Part shown: one piece after another, positions 28,203 through 37,537 of the stretch
How positions within the stretch are numbered: position 1 is the stretch's first letter
Layout of the letters: every line of letters starts with the position of its first letter
Source of the DNA: Alphaproteobacteria bacterium
Lineage (GTDB): Bacteria; Pseudomonadota; Alphaproteobacteria; Thalassobaculales; Thalassobaculaceae
Direction: 5' to 3'
Length of the DNA: 64,000 nt
Assembly (NCBI GenBank): GCA_022822665.1
Contig: JAJEAR010000029.1
Coordinates: forward strand, 62,001-126,000
Notes under the pieces: model-generated
Databases searched by the model: none
What the model was told of the DNA's origin: nothing
The model's input: only the letters and a program-made list of their open reading frames with translations
Position numbers and translations under genes: made by a program

Positions 28203-28660
28203 CGGTCCTCGAAACCCTGGTGCATCCCGACCCCATGCAGCTGATCCAGAAACTCCGCTTCTGAAATCACTCGCCGCAGTCCGGCTGCACAGCAAAACCT
28301 CTTACCTGAGCCAGATCACACCACGTTTGCCGAATCGGCGGACTCAGACCTGGGCGGTTACTCGGCCGATACCTTCGCGAGCCGGACGCCCCGGCAGAAC
28401 CTGTGCCTGGTGACCGATCGAAGGGAGAGCGTTTTGTCGGAGGCGGGATCGTCCGCAGACAGGGCTCGCTATTCACTGGATCTTGAAGGTTGATTTGGGC
28501 GGTCATGAATGACGGCCCGGTTGTCAGCATGGTTGCCGGCTCACATGTCCAGCGGAAGTTGAAAAATGAAGAAGATTATAGGGAAACGTTGACAGACATC
28601 TTCTCTTGCTTGTTCGCCTTAATTTCACGTATGATATCCGTATTGTTCAGGAGATGCTGC
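28203..28660. other. Intergenic region ahead of the TnpB remnant
   Basis: 458 bp. The first ~330 bp show nothing recognisable. The last ~110 bp are AT-richer and probably belong to the left part of the IS200/IS605-type element whose tnpB remnant follows. No tnpA is seen. Confidence 0.4.
28606..28635 (+). promoter_or_regulatory. Possible promoter of the tnpB remnant
   Basis: TTGCTT (28606-28611), an 18-bp spacer and TATGAT (28630-28635), 25 bp before ATG 28661, which is preceded by CAGGAG. The match is moderate (4/6 and 5/6 of the sigma-70 consensus). Confidence 0.35.
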
Positions 28661-29590
28661 ATGTTGCACGGGACGAAACCGGAGGTCGAACATCATCAGG
28701 TCACGTACCGGATTCCGTTCGACAGCCTGGCGGCAGCCAGGCGCCTGGCTGCAGTCGACGGCCCGTGCCGGTTCGTCCGGAACGAGATGCTGGACCAGCA
28801 GGCGCAGTTGGCGGACATCGCGGGCATGTGCGGCGCGAAGGTGCTGACGCCCACCTTCTTTGCACTCTGCGATGAGTTCACGCAGCTGGCGCCGCTACGC
28901 TGTGGCTGCAGGAGTTTCCGCTCCATCCCGTCCGCTACCCGCTCAGGCATCAGGCCAGCGCCCGGCAGCGGTTCCGCGAAGGTGAGGTCGGGCACCCTCG
29001 CTTCAAGCGGCGCGGGACCGATTCTGTCACGATTCCACAGGATGCGCGCATCCAGGACGGTCGGCTGCACTTTTCGAAGCTCGGCTGGCTCATGTTGCGC
29101 CGGCACAGCGGCAACCCGTGTCCCGACGGGGTGCCAGAGCAGGCGGTGCCCCGGCGCGTGGGCGGGAAGTGGATGGCCACGGTCTGCTACGAGATCGCAG
29201 TCCCGGTGCGTGCAAACAGCGGCCGCGCGATCGGCATCGACATGGACGCCCGCCAGGTCGCTGTCAGCGACGGGCAGGAGGCCTTACTGCTGCCAGCGCC
29301 CGATAACCGCCGGCTCGAGGCCCGTAAGCGGCGCGTGCGCGCGCCCGGCTGGCAAAAGCCACGCGGTGGATCCCGACAGTGCGCCGAAACTGGCATTACC
29401 GCGTCAGCCGCACCTTGCGAACGCGGCTGGCACCATGGTTGTCGCGGACTAGGAGACGTCCCGCATGACGCGGAGCGCAAAGGGAACGGTCGAAGAGCTG
29501 GGGCGGAACGTCAAGGCAAAGGCCGGGCTCAACCGGGAGGTTCTCGCCAGCGGCTGGGGGAGCCTGGGCCGCATGCTGGAGTACAATGCA
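28661..29590 (+). pseudogene. tnpB: Decayed TnpB (IS200/IS605-type, RuvC-like nuclease)
   Basis: From ATG 28661 the frame reads CRFVRNEMLDQQAQLADIAG, a typical TnpB N-terminus, then shifts near 28880. A second frame gives RRVGGKWMATVCYEIAVPVR and GRAIGIDMDARQVAVSDGQ, the first RuvC Asp block. A third change near 29450 leads to TRSAKGTVEELGRNVKAKAG and then LNREVLASGWGSLGRMLEY. Similarity stops there, so the zinc-ribbon and last RuvC Asp, and the region that would carry the guide RNA, are missing. Not functional. The DUF6978 gene begins 25 bp later. Confidence 0.8.
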
Positions 29591-29615
29591 ATGGACGAAA
29601 CGGCGGGGTGACCGT

Positions 29616-30065
29616 ATGCCGAACGCCAATCTAACCCAGGCAGAAGCTGATGCGCTCATGGCGTTAGAGAAGGCGCGCATCGACGGAACGGAGTGGAAAT
29701 ACCCGGATTTCGGGGGACGGATCACGGTCCCGCTGGTCTCGACGGATCGGGGGGAGCAGTTCTTGCTCGACCTGCGCCGCGCGCGTATTGATCTTCTTAA
29801 GGGAACCTATCAGACCCGAGGTCGACAAGTGGCGATTCTGGCGCGACTTGACCTCGGCAACGCGCCGCACCGCAACCCGGACGGACAAGAGATCGGGTCA
29901 CCCCATCTGCATCTATACCGCGAGGGATATGGCGACAAATGGGCATATCCGGCTTCAAGCACGGACTTTCCGAATCTGGAAAACCCATGGTTAACGCTCG
30001 ATGACTTCATGCGGTTCTGCAATATCGTGCAGCCTCCCATCATCCTGCGAGGACTGTTCACATGA
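29616..30065 (+). CDS. DUF6978-like protein
   Basis: 149 residues from ATG 29616. A conserved pattern [14 protein letters not shown]...[27 protein letters not shown]...[28 protein letters not shown] fits the small DUF6978 family as I recall it. Histidines and acidic residues in the PHLHLY segment could bind metal, but no activity is known to me. It overlaps the next gene by ATGA. The pair probably acts together and sits right behind a tnpB remnant, suggesting acquisition by transfer. Confidence 0.6.
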   Translation: MPNANLTQAEADALMALEKARIDGTEWKYPDFGGRITVPLVSTDRGEQFLLDLRRARIDLLKGTYQTRGRQVAILARLDLGNAPHRNPDGQEIGSPHLHLYREGYGDKWAYPASSTDFPNLENPWLTLDDFMRFCNIVQPPIILRGLFT

Positions 30066-30826
30066 TCCAAGACGTGCAGGCGCTTCTCGACCGGTACCTG
30101 GTCTGGTTACGGGACAAGACAAGCCTCCGCGAGGTGGGTGACTGGATTGAGATCACGACACCGTATCTGGACCGCCACAACGACTGCCTGCAGATCTATG
30201 CGCGGCGGGAGAACGGAGGTTTCGTACTGACCGACGACGGTTATATCCTGGACGATCTGGAACTGTCAGGCTGCAAGATGGACAGCCCCAAGCGGCAGGC
30301 TCTGTTCAGGACCACGCTGAATGGCTTCGGGGTGCAGACCGACGGGAAAACACTCGAAGTTCGGGCGTCTCACGATAATTTCGCGCTGCGAAAGCACAAT
30401 CTCATGCAGGCGATGCTCGCTGTGAACGACCTCTTTTTCTTGGCGTCGTCCACCGTCTCGAGCCTGTTCCACGAGGATGTGGTCGCCTGGTTCGATCTTT
30501 CCGATATCCGCTATACGCCGAACGTCAAGTTCACCGGAAAGAGCGGTTACGACCACCGATTCGATTTTGTCATACCGAAGTCGAGGTTACAGCCGGAGCG
30601 TGTGTTGCGCACCATCAATCGTCCGAACCGCAATACCGCGCAGGCGATGGTTTTTTCGTGGATCGATACCAGGGAAGTGCGGTCTTCGCAAACCCGAGCC
30701 TATGCCGTCCTGAACGATTCGGAGCGGGCGGTTTCCGGGAACGTACTAGATGCGATGAAAAATTACGACGTGCGCCCGATCCCGTGGTCGGCCCGCGAGA
30801 AGGTCCTGAAAGAGTTGGCGGCATGA
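30062..30826 (+). CDS. DUF1828/DUF1829 domain protein
   Basis: 254 residues. The N-terminal half ([20 protein letters not shown], then [18 protein letters not shown]) matches DUF1828 and the C-terminal half DUF1829 ([20 protein letters not shown]). Family members are mostly in accessory or phage-linked DNA; biochemical role unknown to me. Translationally coupled (ATGA) to the DUF6978-like gene. A nuclease or toxin-antitoxin role is possible but unproven. Confidence 0.65.
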   Translation: MIQDVQALLDRYLVWLRDKTSLREVGDWIEITTPYLDRHNDCLQIYARRENGGFVLTDDGYILDDLELSGCKMDSPKRQALFRTTLNGFGVQTDGKTLEVRASHDNFALRKHNLMQAMLAVNDLFFLASSTVSSLFHEDVVAWFDLSDIRYTPNVKFTGKSGYDHRFDFVIPKSRLQPERVLRTINRPNRNTAQAMVFSWIDTREVRSSQTRAYAVLNDSERAVSGNVLDAMKNYDVRPIPWSAREKVLKELAA

Positions 30827-31053
30827 GGCGGATCGCCGGCTCCGGGCGACCATCGGAACGCGTTCATCCGAGGCACTGCGTCCTGCAGGAAATGGGGCGC
30901 CTCTATGCGGCGGCGCACGCAGGCACCTGAAGGATCCACACTGGAACCTCGCGTTCAGCCCGCACCCATCGACATGCCGGTAGGCGATCCGTTCGGGAAC
31001 GACCTGTTCGACTGCAGGAGCAAACGTTTGGTCGAGGCGTGATGGCGCCGGAT

Positions 31054-31434
31054 CTAGCGCGCGAACTTCCAGTAGGTGTCCTTGCGCACGACGTAGCCGT
31101 CGCGAAAGCGCCACAGATCGCACCCGAGCCAGGCGAAGGGTTCGCCGGAGCGCGGTGTCCCGCACACCGTCCATTCCGAAACCGCCCGTTCGCCCTCACC
31201 GATCCAGTGCTGCATGTCCTCCCAGCGCATGTCGGGAATGTCGACATAGCGGTCGCGCAGCACCTGGCCGATCTCTTCCTTGCCGACGCAGCGCCGCCCC
31301 TCGGGCGGCGTCGGGCCCCCGGCCATGAGCCATTCGCAGTCCTCGGCGAAGTGCGAGAGAATGGCGTCGACATCGTGACGGTTGAAACCGTCCTGGATCT
31401 CGTCAAGCAATTCGAGGGTGAGCACGCGTCCCAT
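31054..31434 (-). CDS. SnoaL-like/nuclear transport factor 2 family protein
   Basis: 126 residues from ATG 31434 (MGRVLTLELLDEIQDGFNRHD). The pattern DGFNRHDVDAILSHFAEDCEW and a C-terminal beta-rich half (CDLWRFRDGYVVRKDTYWKF) fit the cone-shaped NTF2/SnoaL fold, found in small isomerases, hydrolases and ligand-binding proteins. No catalytic residue set can be assigned. Divergent from the MFS gene (about 90 bp between starts). Confidence 0.8.
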   Translation of the reverse strand: MGRVLTLELLDEIQDGFNRHDVDAILSHFAEDCEWLMAGGPTPPEGRRCVGKEEIGQVLRDRYVDIPDMRWEDMQHWIGEGERAVSEWTVCGTPRSGEPFAWLGCDLWRFRDGYVVRKDTYWKFAR

Positions 31435-31523
31435 GGTTGTCTCCTCCGGTTCCGGCCCCGCGTTCCGGCGCCTGTACGCTCGCCGCACACGCGGCCCCGC
31501 CGGCCCGGGTTCAGGATAACACC

Positions 31524-32741
31524 GTGCCACCGACTTCCAAGCCCGGCGCGCTGGCGCCGTTCAGGGTCCGGAGTTTCAGGTTCCAGTGGCCGGCCGACCT
31601 GCTGGTCTCGTGGGCCTTCGAGATGGAGATCCTGATCCTCGGCTGGTACATCCTGGTCGAGACCAACTCGGTGCTCGCACTCACCGTTTTCGGATCGCTG
31701 CAGTTCATCGGCACGCTGATTGCGCCCATGCTCGGCGTGCTGGCGGACCGGCTCGGGCGGCGCACCGTGCTCTGCGCGATGCGATTCGCCTTCGCAATTA
31801 CCGCCGGCGCCATCCTCGCCCTGTCGCTGACAGACCTCCTGACCCCGGTGCACGTCTTTGCCGTCGCCACCGTGGTCGGGCTGATCCGGCCGTCCGACCT
31901 GGTGATGCGCAACGCGCTGATCGGCGACACCATGGGGCCGGAACGACTGACCGCGGCCATGGGCATCTCGCGGACCACTCTCGATTCTGCCCGGATCGGC
32001 GGCGCGCTGATCGGCGCAGGCCTGTTCTCCATCCTCGGACTGTCGACTGCCTACACGGTGGTGGTGATCTTCTACACCGCAAGCCTGCTGCTGACCTTCG
32101 GGGTCTCCGGTATTCGTGTCGGCCAGGCCCGGACATCACCCTGGAGCGAACTGCGCACCGGCCTCGGTTACGTCTGGAGCACCCCGGCGATCCTGGCCGC
32201 AATGTGGGTCGCGTTCCTTGCCAACCTCACAGTGTTCCCGATCTCGCACGGCATCCTCCCCTACGTCGCCCGGGAGGTGTACATGGTGGACGAGAACGGT
32301 CTCGGCCAGCTTATGGCGAGCTACGCCTGCGGCGCGCTTGCCGGCTCGATCGCGATGACCCTGATTGCGCGCCGGCGCAACCCCGGCCAGTTCATGCTTA
32401 TCACCCTGTGGGTCATGCACGCGGCCCTGCTCGGGTTCGGCCTCGCCGAGACCAAGCTCGCGGGACAGGGATTCCTGTTCCTGGTCGGGCTGGCGCAGAG
32501 CCTGTCGATGATCTCGCTTGCCGTGCTGCTGCTTAATGCCGCCGACAGCCAACACCGCGGACTGGTGATGGGTGTGCGCATGCTGGCGGTCTACGGCCTG
32601 CCGGTCGGCCTGTTGATCGCCGGCGTCGCGATCGAACGGATCGGCTTCCCGCTCACCGTCACCCTCTACAGCCTGACCGGCATCGCGCTCAGCATCGCCA
32701 TCGCGGTCCACTGGCGACGCGTGATCTGGCACGCACCCTGA
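31524..32741 (+). CDS. MFS transporter
   Basis: 405 residues from a GTG start (AGGA 8 bp upstream); the frame stays open to 31437 but the added residues are not membrane-like. Twelve hydrophobic segments; LADRLGRRTVL between TM2 and TM3 is the MFS loop motif. Resembles the MFS_3/enterobactin-exporter-like group. Inner membrane; substrate unknown. Ends one base before the convergent pgk stop, so the two share a termination zone. Confidence 0.85.
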   Translation: MPPTSKPGALAPFRVRSFRFQWPADLLVSWAFEMEILILGWYILVETNSVLALTVFGSLQFIGTLIAPMLGVLADRLGRRTVLCAMRFAFAITAGAILALSLTDLLTPVHVFAVATVVGLIRPSDLVMRNALIGDTMGPERLTAAMGISRTTLDSARIGGALIGAGLFSILGLSTAYTVVVIFYTASLLLTFGVSGIRVGQARTSPWSELRTGLGYVWSTPAILAAMWVAFLANLTVFPISHGILPYVAREVYMVDENGLGQLMASYACGALAGSIAMTLIARRRNPGQFMLITLWVMHAALLGFGLAETKLAGQGFLFLVGLAQSLSMISLAVLLLNAADSQHRGLVMGVRMLAVYGLPVGLLIAGVAIERIGFPLTVTLYSLTGIALSIAIAVHWRRVIWHAP

Positions 32742-33950
32742 TCAGGGACCGCGGGAAGTCTCGAGAGCCGCGACCCCCGGCAGCGTACGGCCCTCGAGCC
32801 ATTCGAGGAACGCACCGCCCGCCGTGGATACGTAGCCCAGGCGATCCGTCACCCCCGCCAGCGCAAGGGCCGCAACGGTATCCCCGCCGCCGGCAACCGC
32901 AAGCGTGCCGCCGCCGTCGCACCGGCGTGCCAGTGCGCGCGCGACCTCGACCGTCCCCTCGTGGAAGGGCGGTGTCTCGAAGGCGCCGAGAGGCCCGTTC
33001 CACAGCACCGTCCTGCTGGCCGCGATCGCGGCCTCGAACGCGGCGCGCGATGCGGGACCAACGTCGAGGATCATCCGGTCGACGGGGACCGCAGTGATGG
33101 GGACAGTCTCGGCCTCGGCACCGGGTGCGAGCTGCGCCGCCACCACGGCGTCCTCCTGGAGCAGCAGTTCGCAGCCGCAGCCGCGCGCCTCGTCCTCGAT
33201 GGCGCGGGCCTCGGCGGCAAGGTCACGCTCGGCGAGCGAGCAGCCGATGCCGATGCCCCGGGCATGCAGGAAGGTATTGGCCATGCCCCCGCCGATGATG
33301 AGCCGGTCGGCACGGCGGACCAGGTTGCCCAGCACCGCGAGCTTGGTCGACACCTTCGCGCCGCCGACGATCGCGGTCAGCGGGCGTTGCGCCGATTCCA
33401 GCGCGCCTGCCAGGGCATCGAGTTCCGCCCGCATCTGGCGCCCGGCGTAACTGGGCAGCAGCCCGGTGATCGCCTCGATCGACGCATGCGCCCGGTGAGC
33501 GGCCGAAAACGCGTCATTCACGTACACGTCACCGAGCTCGGCCAGACGGGCGGCAAACTCCGGGTCGTTGGCCTCCTCGCCGGCGTGAAACCGCAGGTTC
33601 TCGAGCAGGACCATGCCGCCCGGCTCCAGGCCGGCCACGGCGTCGGCCGCCGCCGGTCCGATGCAGTCTTCGGCGAACCGGACCTGGATACCGCCAGCTG
33701 CCCGCGACAGCGGCTCGACCAGGGGACGCAGCGACAGCGCCGGATCGGCGCGGCCGCCCGGACGGCCGAGGTGCGACATCACGATCACCCGGGCTCCCGA
33801 GCACGCCAGTTCGACAAGGGTCACCGCGGCGGCATCCAGCCGGGTCGTATCGGTAACCGTGCCGGACTGCATCGGCACGTTCAGGTCGGTCCGCACGATC
33901 ACGCGCCGGCCGGCGCACTCAAGCTCGTCGAGGGTCTTCACGGCACTCAT
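32742..33950 (-). CDS. pgk: Phosphoglycerate kinase
   Basis: 402 residues. N-domain motifs RTDLNVP, SHLGRPGG, LLENLRFHAGEE and NDAFSAAHRAHAS; C-domain nucleotide motif GGGDTVAAL and STAGGAFLEWLEG. Glycolysis/gluconeogenesis enzyme between 1,3-bisphosphoglycerate and 3-phosphoglycerate. Not next to gap or fba here, so it is likely a lone copy, or a second copy. Confidence 0.95.
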   Translation of the reverse strand: MSAVKTLDELECAGRRVIVRTDLNVPMQSGTVTDTTRLDAAAVTLVELACSGARVIVMSHLGRPGGRADPALSLRPLVEPLSRAAGGIQVRFAEDCIGPAAADAVAGLEPGGMVLLENLRFHAGEEANDPEFAARLAELGDVYVNDAFSAAHRAHASIEAITGLLPSYAGRQMRAELDALAGALESAQRPLTAIVGGAKVSTKLAVLGNLVRRADRLIIGGGMANTFLHARGIGIGCSLAERDLAAEARAIEDEARGCGCELLLQEDAVVAAQLAPGAEAETVPITAVPVDRMILDVGPASRAAFEAAIAASRTVLWNGPLGAFETPPFHEGTVEVARALARRCDGGGTLAVAGGGDTVAALALAGVTDRLGYVSTAGGAFLEWLEGRTLPGVAALETSRGP

Positions 33951-34036
33951 TCCCGCTCTCCGGTTCCCGTCGCAGACATCACCCGTGCTTCGGATATAGT
34001 GGTTGCCGACCCGTCATTCGGAACAGGCGAGCATTC

Positions 34037-34768
34037 ATGGCCGACGCGAACATCCACATCCTCAGGCGCGAGATCAAGGTGCTGGTCTTCGACCAGTACG
34101 GCACCATCGTCGACATGCAGCAGGGACTGGTCGACGCCGTCACGCCGTTCCTGCAGGAACGCGGCTGGACGGGCAACCCGCACCAGTTCGTGACCTGGTG
34201 GCGCCGGACCCACTTCGAGGATTCGATGATCGATTCCCTGATCAACCGGGGTCACACACCGTACCGCCAGATCGGCCACCGCGCCGTCAGCCATGTGATG
34301 GACAGGGCCGGGATCGCGTACGAACCCGGGGATGTCACCTGGCTGGTGTCGCAGATCGAGACCCTGAAACCGTTCCCGGAAGTGCCCGCGGCCCTGGTCC
34401 GGCTCCGGGAACACTATCGAATGGCGATTCTCTCGAACGGCGACCGGGACATGCTCGAGGCCGCCCGGCCCCATATCGGGTTCCCGTTCGACCTGACGAT
34501 ATCGGTCCAGGAGGCCGGTGCCTTCAAGCCCGACTGGCGCACCTACGCCCGGGCCGAGGAGATCATCCGCGCCGCGTTCCCGGACACCGAGCGCACCGGC
34601 ATCCTCTTCGTCGCCAACCATGTCTTCGACTGTATCGGCGCCGCGGCCTGGGGCATGCGCACCGCCTTCATCAACCGCCGCGAGCGCGGTTTCGGGCAAT
34701 CCCCGCACCAGCCGGACCTGTCCCTTGGCAGCTTGACCGAGCTCGCCGACACCCTGATCGGGACCTGA
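34037..34768 (+). CDS. Haloacid dehalogenase type II (HAD superfamily)
   Basis: 243 residues. Motif I VFDQYGTIVD with the nucleophile Asp, motif II LSNGDRDML, motif III Lys in KPDWRTYA, then FVANHVFDCIGAAAWGMRTAFINR. This pattern fits (S)-2-haloacid dehalogenases and their relatives. Substrate could be a haloacid or an unrelated acid. It starts a rightward run with the M81 peptidase-like and amidohydrolase genes. Confidence 0.82.
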   Translation: MADANIHILRREIKVLVFDQYGTIVDMQQGLVDAVTPFLQERGWTGNPHQFVTWWRRTHFEDSMIDSLINRGHTPYRQIGHRAVSHVMDRAGIAYEPGDVTWLVSQIETLKPFPEVPAALVRLREHYRMAILSNGDRDMLEAARPHIGFPFDLTISVQEAGAFKPDWRTYARAEEIIRAAFPDTERTGILFVANHVFDCIGAAAWGMRTAFINRRERGFGQSPHQPDLSLGSLTELADTLIGT

Positions 34769-34803
34769 CAGCACCATTCACCAGCCTCGCCGGAGACCGC
34801 CGC

Positions 34804-36282
34804 ATGCGCCTGCTCCTCGCCATGATGAAGCACGAGACCAACACCTTCTCGCCAGTGGTCACCGACCTCGACCGGTTTCTCTCCTGGGGCGGCTACGAGG
34901 GAGAGGAGGCGCAGCGGGCGTACCGGGGAACCGGGATGCCGTTCAGTGCCTACATGGACCTCGCGGCCCGGGACGGCCACGAAATCGTGACCCCGATCGC
35001 GGCCGAGGCCATGCCGTCGGGACCGGTCGAGGCGTCCGCCTACCGCTACATGAGCGAACTCATCCTGGATGCGGTGCGGGACGGGGTCGATGCGGCGCTG
35101 CTCGACCTGCACGGCGCGATGGTCGCGGAGAACACCGACGACGGCGAGGGAACCCTGCTGCAGCGCATGCGCGAGATAGCGCCGGAACTGCCCATCGCGG
35201 TGACCTACGACCTGCACGCCAACCTCACGACCGCCATGGTGGACAATTCCACCTGTCTCATCGGCTACAAGACCTACCCGCATTGCGACATGTACGAGGT
35301 CGGCGAGCAGATCGGGCGCGTGCTCCTCGCCTCGCTGGCCGGCACCGTGACACCGGTCATGGCCTGGGGTCGCCCGCCGGTCCTGGCCCAGACCCTGCGG
35401 ATGGGGCATGACGACGAGCCGATGCGCAGCCTGCTCGAGCTTGCGCGCGAAGCCGAACGGCAACCGGGGATCCTGGCGGCGAGCGTCTTCGGCGGGTTTC
35501 CGCTGGCCGACATCCACGATGCCGGCAGCTCGGTCTGCGTGGTCGCCGACGGCGATCCTGACCTCGCCGCGCGCTGGCGCGACAGGATGGTTTCGGAGAT
35601 CTGGAACCGGCGGGAAGAGTTTGTCTACCAGGGCGAGCCGCTCGAGGACGCGCTGGACCGGGCGAAGGGGCTCGATCAGGGACCGGTGCTGCTGCTCGAT
35701 CATGCCGACAACGTCGGCTCGGGCGGGACCCAGGACGTGATGACGGTGATCGACGCGGTGCTGCGCGCCGGTCTCGAGGACGTCGCTGTGGCGGCCGTTC
35801 ATGATCCGGATGCGGTCCGCGCCATGCAGGCCGCGGGTATCGGTGCCGAGGTGACGCTCGAACTGGGCGGCAGGACCGACATGCCGTCGGTGGGCCTGCC
35901 CGGGCGGCCACTCACGGTTCGAGGCCGGGTCAAGACCCTGACCGACGGCGAATGGACCGTGCGCGGGCCGATGTATACCGGCGTGCGGGTATCGATGGGG
36001 CATTCCGCCGTGCTCGATAACGGCCGGGTCGAGATTGTGATCACCTCGCGTCATCACGAACCGTGGGACACTGGAGTGTTCACCTCGGTCGGCATTCAGC
36101 CGCAGCACAAGCGCTACCTGCTCTTGAAGTCGCGGATCCACTACCGCGCCGGGTTCGGCCCGCTCGGCACCCACACCATCACCTGCGATGGCGAGGGGGT
36201 GACAACCTCGGACAACCGGCTGCTCGACTTCCGCAAGGTCCGCCGTCCGATCTTCCCGCTCGACCGCATCAACCAGCCCTGA
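34804..36282 (+). CDS. M81 family metallopeptidase (MlrC-like)
   Basis: 492 residues from ATG 34804 (MRLLLAMMKHETNTFSP); the longer open frame upstream is a shadow of the HAD gene. Conserved metal-site segments LDLHGAMV and VTYDLHANLTT, and the C-terminal HADNVGSGGTQD-type motif (LLDHADNVGSGG). MlrC of sphingomonads cleaves linear microcystin peptides; most homologues act on unknown peptides or amides. Starts 36 bp after the HAD gene, probably one operon. Confidence 0.88.
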   Translation: MRLLLAMMKHETNTFSPVVTDLDRFLSWGGYEGEEAQRAYRGTGMPFSAYMDLAARDGHEIVTPIAAEAMPSGPVEASAYRYMSELILDAVRDGVDAALLDLHGAMVAENTDDGEGTLLQRMREIAPELPIAVTYDLHANLTTAMVDNSTCLIGYKTYPHCDMYEVGEQIGRVLLASLAGTVTPVMAWGRPPVLAQTLRMGHDDEPMRSLLELAREAERQPGILAASVFGGFPLADIHDAGSSVCVVADGDPDLAARWRDRMVSEIWNRREEFVYQGEPLEDALDRAKGLDQGPVLLLDHADNVGSGGTQDVMTVIDAVLRAGLEDVAVAAVHDPDAVRAMQAAGIGAEVTLELGGRTDMPSVGLPGRPLTVRGRVKTLTDGEWTVRGPMYTGVRVSMGHSAVLDNGRVEIVITSRHHEPWDTGVFTSVGIQPQHKRYLLLKSRIHYRAGFGPLGTHTITCDGEGVTTSDNRLLDFRKVRRPIFPLDRINQP

Positions 36283-36379
36283 CCGGGACACGGGCGCCAC
36301 CGGGCCCTGCCCCGCATTGCGCCGGGCAGTCCGGGATGCGAGCATCAGTCCTCCCGCCGCCAGCCACCGGAGCCCCGAG

Positions 36380-37531
36380 ATGGCCTCATCACCCAACGAC
36401 CGCTACGACCTGCTTCTGACTGGCGGCAGGATCATCGATCCATCGCAATCGCTCGACACCGTCGCGGACATCGCGTTTGCCGACGGTGCGGTCGCGGCCA
36501 TAGGGCCGGACCTGCCGCGCGAGCGAGCCGGCGAGATACGTTCGGTCTCCGGATCCCTGGTCACGCCGGGCCTGATCGACCTCCACACCCACGTCTACTG
36601 GGGCGGAGCTTCGATCGGGGTTGACCCCGAGGACTACGCGCGGCGCTGCGGCACCACCACCATGATTGACGCAGGGACCGCGGGTGCGGGTAACTTCGCC
36701 GGGTTCCGGGCCCATGTGATCGAACCGTCCACGCCACGCATCCTTGCCTATCTCAACGTTTCCTTTGCAGGGATCTTCGCCTTCAGCGACCTGGTCATGG
36801 TCGGCGAGTGCGAGGATTTCCGGCTGTTGCACCCACAGGCGTGCCTGAACGTCGCGCGGCTGCATGCCGACATGCTGGTGGGCATCAAGGTCAGGGTCGG
36901 ACTGCGGGCGAGCGGCGCATCGGGATACGCTCCGCTCGACATCGCGCTCGACGTCGCCGAGGAGGCTGAACTGCCGGTGATGTGCCACCTTGACTGGCCG
37001 CCACCGAGCCGCCGCGACGTGGTCAGCCGACTGCGCCCGGGCGATGTGCTCACACACTGCTTCCGCCCGTTCCCCTCGGCCCCGATCCGGTTTGACGGCG
37101 CGGTCCGCGACGAGATCCTCGCGGCGCGCGAGCGCGGTGTGCTGTTCGACATCGGACACGGCATGGGGTCCTTCGGCTTCACCACCGCGGAACGGATGCT
37201 CGAGAACGGCTTCCTGCCCGACGCGATCTCGAGCGACGTGCACTCGCTGAGCATCCGGGGACCGGCCTACGACCAGCTGGTCACCCTGTCGAAGTTCCTG
37301 CATCTCGGCATGGATCTCTCCGACATCATCGCGGCCAGCACCACGGGCCCGGCGCGCGCGGTCCGGCATCCCGAACTCGGGACCCTGGCCCCGGGCAGCA
37401 TCGCCGACGCGACGGTGCTCGAGATCAGGGAGGAACCGGTCACCTTCACCGACAGCCTCGGCGAGACCCGGACCGGGGAGAAGCAGTTTGGCCTTGTCGG
37501 GACCGTGATCGCCGGAAACTGGTGGTCCTGA
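36380..37531 (+). CDS. Amidohydrolase/deacetylase-type metal-dependent hydrolase
   Basis: 383 residues from ATG 36380. Metal motif H69-T-H71 (PGLIDLHTHVYWGG), a mid-domain MCHLDW, and a late SSDVHSL Asp block. Looks like the dihydroorotase/deacetylase-like group of cyclic amidohydrolases. It follows the M81 gene by about 100 bp, so the pair may act in the same breakdown route. Converges on the carboxyltransferase gene, 6 bp apart. Confidence 0.85.
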   Translation: MASSPNDRYDLLLTGGRIIDPSQSLDTVADIAFADGAVAAIGPDLPRERAGEIRSVSGSLVTPGLIDLHTHVYWGGASIGVDPEDYARRCGTTTMIDAGTAGAGNFAGFRAHVIEPSTPRILAYLNVSFAGIFAFSDLVMVGECEDFRLLHPQACLNVARLHADMLVGIKVRVGLRASGASGYAPLDIALDVAEEAELPVMCHLDWPPPSRRDVVSRLRPGDVLTHCFRPFPSAPIRFDGAVRDEILAARERGVLFDIGHGMGSFGFTTAERMLENGFLPDAISSDVHSLSIRGPAYDQLVTLSKFLHLGMDLSDIIAASTTGPARAVRHPELGTLAPGSIADATVLEIREEPVTFTDSLGETRTGEKQFGLVGTVIAGNWWS

Positions 37532-37537
37532 GCCGGA

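Noticed and set aside
28589..28617. TTGACA at 28589 as -35 box of the tnpB remnant
   Set aside because: No acceptable -10 lies 16-19 bp downstream; the TTGCTT/TATGAT pair fits better.
34543..36396. A 617-codon open frame on the - strand
   Set aside because: Antisense shadow of the M81 gene, which has clear metal-site motifs.
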